Below, one piece after another: positions 1 to 5,489 of a DNA stretch of 5,711 nucleotides (position 1 is its first letter; every line of letters begins with the position of its first letter). Under the pieces are notes generated by a model. The model was not told the origin of the DNA. It did no database searches and saw only the letters and a list, made by a program, of their open reading frames with translations. A program made the translations under genes and the position numbers. Source of the DNA: Aurantimonas sp036252795 (GTDB lineage: Bacteria; Pseudomonadota; Alphaproteobacteria; Rhizobiales; Rhizobiaceae); contig DASYHY010000182.1 of assembly GCA_036252795.1 (NCBI GenBank), forward strand, positions 1-5,711. Direction: 5' to 3'.

Positions 1-955
1 TGCGCAATGTCCGGGTCGCCAGATCGTCGAACCGCGCGGCAAGCGAGGCGTCCTCATGGCGCAAGGCCTTGGCGACGACAGCTGCTGCGAGCGCCTCGCT
101 GGCGCGGGTCGCGCCATCGTCGATCTTCAGTGCGAAGCCGAAGCCGAGCTCCGGCAGGGCGCCGCAGAACACCCCCTCGGCGCCCGTCTTGGCGAAGACG
201 CGTCCCGGCGCGGCAGCCATCAGCGCCTCGCAGAACCGCTCGGTGCCCGACATCTCCCACGGATGCGTCATGCAGGCCTCGATCAGGCTGCGCCCCGCCG
301 ACGCCCGTTCAGGCGGGACACCCCTGCCGCTCACGAGCTTGGCGAAACCATGTGCGAAACCTCGGAGCGGCGCGGCGAAGGTCGGGATCGAGCAGCCATC
401 GATGCCGCAGGCGTCGCTCGTCAATTCCTCGCCCACGAGGTCCTCGATGGCGGACTTCGCCCGCAGCTGCACGGGATGGTCGCGCTCGACATAGCCGCGC
501 AGTTCCTCTCCGAGATGCACGGCCGTGCAGAGGAAGCCGGCGTGCTTGCCGGAGCAGTTGTTATGGAGCGGCGTCGGCGACTCGCCGCGGCGGGCGATCT
601 CCCGGGCGACCGGCGGGTCGAATGGCCAGTGGCAGCCGCATTCCAGCGCCGGGGCGTCGAGACCGGCCTTGGCCAGCATCGCCCCCACCTGTCGGACGTG
701 GCCGTCCTCGCCGGAGTGTGAAGCACAGGCGAGAGCGAGTTCGGCCGCCGTCAGTCCGAAGGCGGCGGCGGCACCCGTCTCGATCAGCGGGATCGCCTGA
801 AACACCTTGATCGCCGAGCGCGGGAAAACCGGCCGGCCGACGTCGCCGGCCGAAGCGACGAACCCGCCCTCCCCGTCGACGAGGGCGAACGCACCGCGGT
901 GGAAGCTTTCGACCATGCCGCCGCGGGTCACTTCCACGAGAACTGGGTTTGTCAT
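1..955 (-). CDS. L-asparaginase II (Rhizobium etli type), C-terminus cut by window edge
   Basis: Hydrolyses L-asparagine to aspartate and ammonia, probably in the cytoplasm since no signal peptide is visible. My translation from the ATG at 953-955 gives 318 residues, open to the left edge; the family (Asparaginase_II, PF06089) usually runs to about 330-370, so only the tail is missing. Family motifs are intact: SAIK with S47 and K50, S79 in 'CASHSGED', C134 and K137 in 'NNCSGKHAGF', D186 and C188 in 'CGIDGCS', K256 in 'FAKTGAEG'. These line up within a few residues with the two Ser-Lys pairs and the Cys/Lys/Asp metal site known from R. etli ReAV, a serine-dependent class unrelated to the E. 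coli enzymes. The best Shine-Dalgarno match, AAGG at 968-971, sits 12 nt from the ATG, rather far. The start abuts the divergent DUF3750 gene, so its promoter must lie inside that gene. Confidence 0.93.
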   Translation of the reverse strand, partial: MTNPVLVEVTRGGMVESFHRGAFALVDGEGGFVASAGDVGRPVFPRSAIKVFQAIPLIETGAAAAFGLTAAELALACASHSGEDGHVRQVGAMLAKAGLDAPALECGCHWPFDPPVAREIARRGESPTPLHNNCSGKHAGFLCTAVHLGEELRGYVERDHPVQLRAKSAIEDLVGEELTSDACGIDGCSIPTFAAPLRGFAHGFAKLVSGRGVPPERASAGRSLIEACMTHPWEMSGTERFCEALMAAAPGRVFAKTGAEGVFCGALPELGFGFALKIDDGATRASEALAAAVVAKALRHEDASLAARFDDLATRTLR

Positions 956-978
956 GCGCTGCGTCGACCTTACACTCT

Positions 979-1784
979 GTGAACGAGGCCTCGCCCTACC
1001 AGCCCTCGCCTGCCTACGCCACCTCGCCTTCGAGACCGCCTCTCTTGCTGAAACTGCTACTCCTCGTCGCCGCAGGCGTCTATCTCCTGCCCGCCGCGCT
1101 CGCCGCGCTGCTCTGGTGGTCCGGCGACCACCCATCCTCCTGGCGCCAGGCCGACTGGGGCTCCGCGCGCATCCTGCCGACACCGCAGGAGGGTTCGGAC
1201 GCCGCGCTCTACATTCTCTCCGCCCGCACCGGCGGGATGAAGGGGCCCTCTCCGAGCATTCCTGGATCGTGGTGAAGGAGAGGGAGGCCTCCGCCTACGA
1301 ACGCTGGGACAAGGTCGGCTGGGGGACGCCGATCCGCCACAATCACCGCCCGGCCGACGGTCTGTGGTACTCCAATGTCCCGAAGATCGTGGTCAGCCTT
1401 ACCGGTGAAGAGGCCGAGCGGCTGATTCCGCGGGTCAGGGCGGCGATCGCCGCCTATCCCTTCGCGACGAACGGCGGCTACACGATGTTTCCCGGCCCCA
1501 ACTCGAACAGCTTCGTGTCGCATGTGATGCGCACAATACCGGAAATCGACGCAAGCCTGCCGGTTGCCGCTATCGGGCGGGACTACCCGTCCGACGGGCG
1601 CCTCGTCGCGCTGGATGCCGCACGCGGCGAAATCAGGCTCTCGCTCTGGGGCTATGCCGGCCTCGTCCTCGGCTGGCGGTCGGGGATCGAAATCAATCTC
1701 CTCGGCCTTGTCGCCGGAATCGACCCGCGTCATCTCGCCATCAAGATCCCCGCCTTTGGCACCTATTCCCTGCTCGGCGCCTGA
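979..1784 (+). pseudogene. DUF3750 family membrane-anchored protein, broken by a single-base frameshift
   Basis: Function unknown; recognised as a DUF3750 protein. The N-terminal part lies in one frame up to about base 1245 and the C-terminal part in the -1 frame from 1245 to the TGA at 1782-1784. Restoring one G in the G run at 1242-1245 joins 'ARTGGMKG' to 'ALSEHSWIVVKE' and gives about 268 residues, a normal family length. Visible parts: a hydrophobic segment at residues 24-47 (membrane anchor or uncleaved signal), 'WRQADW' just after it, then the conserved core 'HSWIVVKE', 'WGTPIR', 'ADGLWY', 'FPGPNSNSFV', 'AIGRDYPSDGR' and 'LSLWGYAGLVLGW'. The start is uncertain: GTG at 979 is chosen, but TTG at 949 or TTG at 1045 are possible and none has a good ribosome binding site. 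Everything else in the reading frame looks functional, so a sequencing error or very recent mutation is more likely than old decay. A -1 slip on GGG is a remote alternative. Confidence 0.82.
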
Positions 1785-1789
1785 CGTCG

Positions 1790-2356
1790 TCAGCGATGCT
1801 CCCGGGAAAAGGCGGCGATCTCCGCCTCGGCCTCCGGCCCCCAGAGATCGAGCGCCTTCAGGATCTCGATCGTGAAGCTCACCGGAGAACTGCCGGGGGC
1901 CGTCACCACCCAATTGTCGGACACCGCCTGGGGCTGGTCACGGTAACAGGCTTCGCCGCGATAGGCGGCCTGCTCGCCATGGGACGATGGCGAGTTGCCG
2001 GTATGGGCGACGCCGTCGAGCATCCCCGTGGCCGCCAAGGCGCTTGCCGCGGCACAGATACCGGCCACGACCTTGCCCTTCGCGTGAAAGCCGCGGGCGA
2101 GCGGGCCGAAATCCGGTGCCGTACCCGTCTCCCAGGACAGCCCGCCGGGGATGACCAGCGCGTCGAAATTCGCTGGATCGAGCCCGTCATAGCCAAGGTC
2201 TGGCGTGACGCGCAGGCCGCCCATCGACGTGACCACGCCACCGTCCGGGGACGCGGTCACCACTTCGACGCCGAGATAGGCGCGCGCCACGGCCATCAGC
2301 AGCGCACATTCCCAGTCGGCGAATTCCGGCGTGAGGGCGATGGCGATGCGCGTCAT
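1790..2356 (-). CDS. DJ-1/PfpI (ThiJ) family protein
   Basis: A 188-residue single-domain protein of the class I glutamine amidotransferase-like fold. The predicted nucleophile is C101 in the elbow 'VAGICAAASALA', with the acidic partner E16 in 'EFADWECALL' (equivalent to human DJ-1 E18) and H118 shortly after the elbow in 'GVAHTGNS'. 'DALVIPGGLSWE' at 65-76 is the usual strand and turn before the active site. Members include glyoxalase-like, deglycase-like, chaperone and peptidase-like proteins, so the precise reaction cannot be named from sequence. The ATG at 2354-2356 is supported by a GGAGAG ribosome binding site 7 nt upstream. No signal peptide or membrane segment is seen. The gene lies 77 bp downstream of pcaB on the same strand and may be co-transcribed with it; it converges on DUF3750 with 5 bp between stops and no terminator visible. 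Confidence 0.9.
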   Translation of the reverse strand: MTRIAIALTPEFADWECALLMAVARAYLGVEVVTASPDGGVVTSMGGLRVTPDLGYDGLDPANFDALVIPGGLSWETGTAPDFGPLARGFHAKGKVVAGICAAASALAATGMLDGVAHTGNSPSSHGEQAAYRGEACYRDQPQAVSDNWVVTAPGSSPVSFTIEILKALDLWGPEAEAEIAAFSREHR

Positions 2357-2363
2357 GACGAAT

Positions 2364-2369
2364 CTCTCC
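2364..2369 (-). promoter_or_regulatory. Ribosome binding site of the DJ-1/PfpI gene
   Basis: Read on the minus strand this is GGAGAG, 7 nt before the ATG at 2354-2356. It supports that start codon and suggests the gene is translated independently of pcaB. Confidence 0.7.
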
Positions 2370-2433
2370 GGTGCCTGACCGACGCATCATGCCGTGCGCC
2401 GGCATCATCCGGAAGGGCTCGGCCTCCCCGAAG

Positions 2434-3492
2434 CTAGAGCTTCGCCAGCGAGAGCTTCTCCAGCAGTCCCTCCGCGATCCGCGTCGCCGCGCCGGCGGCC
2501 ATCGCCATCTGCGGCAGCAGCATCCACTCGAGAGTCCATGCGGCGCCAGAGCGCTCGTTCTCGTGAACCAGCGAATGATGCAGGCCGGAGACCAGGGTTG
2601 CGTTGAACCGCGCCAGCGTCACCAGTATCTCGGCGCCGACCGGGTTCTGCTTGTGCGCCATTGCCGACGAGGTACCGCCGCCCGCAAGATGCATCTCCCC
2701 GACCTCCGACTGCAGGGCCAGCACCACATCCTGGCCGAACTTGCCGAGGGAACCGGTAACCAGCGACAGCCAGTGGCCGAGATCGGCGATGCCGTCGCGC
2801 TCCGAATGGAGTGCACCGGGCGCCGCGAAGAGCCCGAGGGACGCGGCGATGCGGCCGGCCACGGCGTCGCCGCGCTCGCCGAGCTCCGCCCGGTCGCCGA
2901 CGGCACCGCCGAAGCAAAGCGCGAAGGCCCGCGGCACGATCTCCTCGCGGCGCAGCCGGCAGCGAACCAGCGGATCCGCCCAGGCCGACAGCTTGCGCCG
3001 GAACAGCGTCGGGCGCGCCGCCTGCATCCGCGTATGCGCCATCACTTCCGCGCCCCCTGCCTCGATGCCCCATTGCGCGAGACGGTCACCCAGCCGCGCC
3101 AGCCGACGGTCGATCACCAGCGACACGCCCTGAAGCCGCATCGCCATGGCCGCGTCGGTGGCGTCCTGGCTGGTCGCGCCCCGGTGCAGCGCATCCGCCG
3201 TTGGCGCGTCGAGACCCTGCCGCAGCTGCTGCAGCAAGGCCGGCACGACGACACCGTCACGCGCGGTGCCCCCCCGGAGATGAGATAGATCCGGCGCGAA
3301 ATCGCGGACCCTCTCGCGAATCGCGCCGGCAGCCTCGCTCGTGATGATTCCCTCTTCGGCCTCTGCCTCGGCCAGGGCCGTCTCGAAGGCGAGCAGCGCC
3401 TCGATCTCGGCTGCGGCCGTGAAATAGGAGGAGATCTCCTCGTCCCCGAGGAGGCCGGCGAGGAACGGATGCTCGAAAACCGAGGCGGTCAA
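2434..3492 (-). CDS. pcaB: 3-carboxy-cis,cis-muconate cycloisomerase, short form
   Basis: Converts 3-carboxy-cis,cis-muconate to 4-carboxymuconolactone in the protocatechuate branch of the beta-ketoadipate pathway; cytoplasmic, and the fumarase/aspartase superfamily is normally tetrameric. The 352-residue product opens with 'TASVFEHPFLAGLLGDEE', typical of PcaB. Superfamily blocks are present in order: 'HRGATSQDATDAAM' at 103-116, 'MAHTRMQAARPT' at 151-162, and the signature loop 'GTSSAMAHKQNPV' at 273-285 carrying S275/S276, K281 and N283. It ends soon after the central helical bundle, about 100 residues shorter than pseudomonad PcaB (around 450), as in rhizobial-type enzymes of roughly 350; no break is seen. 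The start is a TTG at 3490-3492 that overlaps the pcaD stop; no ribosome binding site is visible, so translational coupling to pcaD is inferred. The same frame stays open upstream through pcaD, but that part does not resemble the family. Confidence 0.92.
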   Translation of the reverse strand: MTASVFEHPFLAGLLGDEEISSYFTAAAEIEALLAFETALAEAEAEEGIITSEAAGAIRERVRDFAPDLSHLRGGTARDGVVVPALLQQLRQGLDAPTADALHRGATSQDATDAAMAMRLQGVSLVIDRRLARLGDRLAQWGIEAGGAEVMAHTRMQAARPTLFRRKLSAWADPLVRCRLRREEIVPRAFALCFGGAVGDRAELGERGDAVAGRIAASLGLFAAPGALHSERDGIADLGHWLSLVTGSLGKFGQDVVLALQSEVGEMHLAGGGTSSAMAHKQNPVGAEILVTLARFNATLVSGLHHSLVHENERSGAAWTLEWMLLPQMAMAAGAATRIAEGLLEKLSLAKL

Positions 3493-4295
3493 GGTCGGAC
3501 CGCCGAGCCGAATACGTCGGAAGCGAAGCGCCTGACGAGTGCGGCGGTCATGTCGGGCTGCTCTATGCAGGGCAGATGCCCGGCATTCTCGACGACGACG
3601 CATTCGGCGCCCGGTATCAGCGCCGCAGTGGAGCGGACGAGATCCGGCGGCGTCGAACCGTCCTGATCGCCGACGATGCAGAGGACCGGCAGGTCGAGTT
3701 CGGCCACTTCCGCCGTATAGTCGGCGTCGCGCAACGCCGCGCTGCTGCCAAGATAGCCTTCGATCGGCGTCCGCAGCAGCATGTTGGCATAGCCGACGAA
3801 GTCGGGGTTCTCCGGCCGCCGGTAGCCCGGCGTGAACCAGCGCTGCAGAATGCCCTCGGCGATCGCGGCGATGCCGCCCGCCTCGACCGCGGCGATCCGC
3901 TGGTTCCACAGATCGTCCGTGCCGATGCGGTGAGCGGTATCCATCAGGACCAGCCCCCTGGCCAGACCCGGATGGCGCGACGCGAGACGCTGCGCGATCA
4001 TCCCGCCGATCGACAGCCCCACCACCAGCGGATCGCGCAGTTCGAGATGATCCAGCAAGGCCTTCAGGTCGTCGACATGATCGTCCATCCGGTAAGGCGG
4101 CGGCGTCGCCCCGGAGAGGCCGTGGCCGCGCTTGTCGTAGCGCAGCGCGGTGAAGCTCTCCCCCAGCCGGGCGAGCAGCGCGTCCCAGATCCGGAAATCG
4201 GTGCCGAGCGAGTTGGCGAAGACCAGCGTCGGCCCCGGTCCGCGACGTTCCAGGCTGTAATGCAGGACGATGCCGTTCACGCGCAGAAATGCCAT
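3489..4295 (-). CDS. pcaD: 3-oxoadipate enol-lactonase (alpha/beta hydrolase)
   Basis: Hydrolyses 3-oxoadipate enol-lactone to 3-oxoadipate, where the catechol and protocatechuate branches of the beta-ketoadipate pathway meet; cytoplasmic. The 268-residue product has the full alpha/beta-hydrolase layout: 'NSLGTDFRIWD' at 28-38 (oxyanion-hole region and typical PcaD text), 'RYDKRGHGLS' at 52-61, nucleophile S95 in 'VGLSIGGM', the acid D212 in 'VGDQDGSTPP', and H240 in 'ENAGHLPCIEQP'. The ATG at 4293-4295 is preferred because AAGGG lies 6 nt upstream; a TTG at 4299-4301 would add two residues but overlaps that site. The TGA at 3489-3491 is entangled with the pcaB TTG. Related hydrolases of other pathways share this fold, but the pcaB neighbour makes the PcaD call strong. 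It is the first gene of its transcript, divergent from the sugar kinase. Confidence 0.93.
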   Translation of the reverse strand: MAFLRVNGIVLHYSLERRGPGPTLVFANSLGTDFRIWDALLARLGESFTALRYDKRGHGLSGATPPPYRMDDHVDDLKALLDHLELRDPLVVGLSIGGMIAQRLASRHPGLARGLVLMDTAHRIGTDDLWNQRIAAVEAGGIAAIAEGILQRWFTPGYRRPENPDFVGYANMLLRTPIEGYLGSSAALRDADYTAEVAELDLPVLCIVGDQDGSTPPDLVRSTAALIPGAECVVVENAGHLPCIEQPDMTAALVRRFASDVFGSAVRP

Positions 4296-4301
4296 TGCCA
4301 A

Positions 4302-4306
4302 CCCTT
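4302..4306 (-). promoter_or_regulatory. Ribosome binding site of pcaD
   Basis: On the minus strand this reads AAGGG, 6 nt before the ATG at 4293-4295. It decides for that ATG over the in-frame TTG at 4299-4301, which would begin immediately beside the site. Confidence 0.65.
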
Positions 4307-4324
4307 CGTGCCTGTCCGGCCGCG

Positions 4325-4330
4325 ATCATA
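4325..4330 (-). promoter_or_regulatory. Possible -10 element for the pcaD-pcaB transcript
   Basis: The minus strand reads TATGAT here, one mismatch from the sigma-70 consensus, in an otherwise GC-rich spacer. Transcription starting about 7 nt on would leave a leader of roughly 20 nt containing the pcaD ribosome binding site. At 16-18 nt upstream there is no good -35 hexamer (TTCCTT-like at best), so an activator would be expected if the site is real. I see no clear match to the rhizobial PcaQ box. This is a weak call from pattern alone. Confidence 0.3.
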
Positions 4331-4421
4331 GGCGCTGCCGACAAGGAAGGAAGAGCCAGCCCGTCGCGGCCTTCCCGGCCCGGCGCAATCCTGCTAGCGG
4401 CAGATGCACCGACGAATGGAC

Positions 4422-4426
4422 GGAGG
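4422..4426 (+). promoter_or_regulatory. Ribosome binding site of the PfkB kinase
   Basis: A perfect GGAGG lies 6 nt before the ATG at 4433. It fixes the start of the kinase and rules out a longer in-frame extension back to 4289, whose residues do not resemble the family. Confidence 0.85.
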
Positions 4427-4432
4427 CCTGCC

Positions 4433-5380
4433 ATGTTCCTCAGTTGCGGCGACGCCCTGTTCGACCTGTTCGCGGAACCCGGCGCCGATATCGGGGCGAT
4501 CGGCCTCGCCGGCAGGATCGGCGGGTCGCCCCTCAACGTCGCGCTCGGCCTGGCACGACTCGGCCATCCGGTCGGCTACTTCACCAAGATCTCGCAGGAT
4601 CTGTTCGGGACGCGCATTCGCGCATTCATGGAGCGTGAGGCGATCGACCGGAGCCTCCTGATCCCCACGCAGCGGAACACGACGCTGGCGGTGGTCTCCC
4701 TCGGGCCCGACGGCTCGCCGGCTTACGCCTTCTACATCGAGGGGACGGCGGACCGGTCGATCGCGCCGGAAGAGGTGCCGGCGGAACTGCCGGAGACGAT
4801 CCGGGCGATCCATCTCGCCTCCTACTCGACCGTCACCGAACCGACCGCCTCGGCGCTTGCGCGGCTCGCCCGCCAGGAGCACGAGCGGCGTTTCGTCTCC
4901 TACGACCCGAATGTCCGGGCGGCGATCGAGCCCGATCTGGCGGTGTGGCGCGCCAAGGTCGCGGAACTCGTCCCGCTGGCGGCACTGGTGAAGGCCAGCG
5001 AGGAAGATCTCGGCCTGCTCTATCCCGACCGCAGCCTCGACGCCGTGCTCGACGACTGGGTCGCAGCGGGCGCCGGCATGGCCGTCCTCACCCTCGGCGA
5101 GCGGGGTGCGGTGGCGCGCACCAGCGCCGGCGTCTCGGCATCGGCGGAAGGGCGGTCGGTCGCGGTGGTCGATACGGTCGGCGCGGGCGACACGTTCCAG
5201 GCGGCCCTGCTGGCACGGCTTGCCGAGACGGGCGCGCTGTCACGCAACGCTCTGCACGAGATGGACCGCGAGGGCGTGACGGCTCTGCTCGGCTTCGCCG
5301 TGGAGGCCGCAGCCATCACCTGCGCGCGGCGCGGCGCCGATCTTCCGAGGCGCGCGGATCTCGGCCTGCCGCCCCTGTAG
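4433..5380 (+). CDS. PfkB family carbohydrate kinase, probably fructokinase
   Basis: ATP-dependent sugar kinase of the ribokinase/PfkB superfamily, 315 residues, cytoplasmic. The N-terminus 'CGDALFDLF' is the first strand of the fold. The first PfkB signature is 'GRIGGSPLNVALGLARLG' at 27-44, with G30-G31 and N35 in the sugar site. 'TTLAVVSLGPDGSPAYAFY' forms the lid region, where the text resembles fructokinases more than ribokinases. The second signature 'DTVGAGDTF' at 247-255 carries the catalytic base D253 and the anion hole G250-A251-G252. 'VKASEEDLGLLYP' is the conserved N/S-x-x-E region. Substrate is inferred from family resemblance: fructose is likeliest, but 2-keto-3-deoxygluconate or another sugar is not excluded. 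It is transcribed alone, divergent from pcaD and convergent with the outer-membrane protein gene; no terminator with a U-tract is seen on its own strand. Confidence 0.9.
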   Translation: MFLSCGDALFDLFAEPGADIGAIGLAGRIGGSPLNVALGLARLGHPVGYFTKISQDLFGTRIRAFMEREAIDRSLLIPTQRNTTLAVVSLGPDGSPAYAFYIEGTADRSIAPEEVPAELPETIRAIHLASYSTVTEPTASALARLARQEHERRFVSYDPNVRAAIEPDLAVWRAKVAELVPLAALVKASEEDLGLLYPDRSLDAVLDDWVAAGAGMAVLTLGERGAVARTSAGVSASAEGRSVAVVDTVGAGDTFQAALLARLAETGALSRNALHEMDREGVTALLGFAVEAAAITCARRGADLPRRADLGLPPL

Positions 5381-5414
5381 CCGCGGCTCCTGCGTCAGTC
5401 CGGACACGGAAACG

Positions 5415-5446
5415 AAAACCCCGCCGGATCGATCGATCCGACGGGG
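5415..5446 (-). terminator. Rho-independent terminator of the outer-membrane protein gene
   Basis: A long hairpin: CCCCG at 5419-5423 pairs with CGGGG at 5442-5446, and CGGATC at 5425-5430 pairs with GATCCG at 5435-5440 around a GATC loop. Bases 5424 and 5441 are a C/A mismatch in plus-strand RNA but a U-G wobble in minus-strand RNA, making a 12-bp stem on that strand. The minus-strand transcript then runs into UUUU followed by CGUUU (5418 downward). On the plus strand the hairpin is followed by CTCATC, with no U-tract, so it is oriented to end the minus-strand gene, with the stem's nearest base 43 nt past that gene's stop codon. Confidence 0.88.
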
Positions 5447-5455
5447 CTCATCAAT

Positions 5456-5475
5456 GCCGGGCCAGAAGGCCCGGC
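5456..5475 (-). repeat. Perfect 8-bp inverted repeat in the 3' untranslated region
   Basis: GCCGGGCC at 5456-5463 and GGCCCGGC at 5468-5475 form a perfect GC-only 8-bp stem around a 4-nt loop. It lies between the stop codon of the outer-membrane protein gene and its terminator hairpin. No T-run follows on either strand, so it is not itself a classical terminator. It could protect the 3' end of an abundant mRNA or act as a backup stop for the convergent kinase transcript; both are inference. Confidence 0.6.
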
Positions 5476-5489
5476 GTGGCGCGAGCGCC

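Noticed and set aside
7..810. Plus-strand open frames of 267 and 221 residues opposite the asparaginase.
   Set aside because: Both are extremely arginine-rich or featureless and antisense to a gene with all active-site motifs conserved.
1242..1245. Programmed -1 ribosomal frameshifting as the explanation of the DUF3750 break.
   Set aside because: The site lacks a standard slippery heptamer and an obvious downstream pseudoknot, and the family is not known for recoding. A missing base is simpler, so it is kept only as a remote option.
2390..2401. A small inverted repeat (ATGCCG/CGGCAT, 5-nt loop) between pcaB and the PfpI gene as a terminator.
   Set aside because: The stem is only 6 bp and no T-run follows on either strand.
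1796..2437. A 213-residue plus-strand open frame opposite the DJ-1/PfpI gene.
   Set aside because: No domain is recognisable and the minus-strand gene has a clear nucleophile elbow and ribosome binding site.
2371..3288. A 305-residue plus-strand open frame opposite pcaB.
   Set aside because: It is a shadow of pcaB: very rich in Arg, Gln and His, no recognisable domain, no ribosome binding site, and pcaB on the other strand has full family motifs.
3576..4331. A 251-residue plus-strand open frame opposite pcaD.
   Set aside because: It lies antisense to pcaD, which has an intact catalytic triad and family length; the composition is that of a GC-rich shadow frame.
4373..4401. TTCCCG and TAGCGG with 17-bp spacing as a promoter for the sugar kinase.
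   Set aside because: Both hexamers match the sigma-70 consensus too poorly to distinguish from chance.
4289..4432. An N-terminal extension of the sugar kinase back to an ATG at 4289.
   Set aside because: The extra residues do not look like the PfkB fold, would overlap the pcaD start, and a perfect GGAGG precedes the ATG at 4433 where family similarity begins.
3493..4536. The pcaB reading frame stays open upstream across all of pcaD, giving a 700-residue frame from 4536 to 2434.
   Set aside because: The upstream part is arginine- and alanine-rich out-of-frame text opposite no family, while pcaD is clearly coded in another frame of the same strand. High GC removes stop codons from alternative frames.
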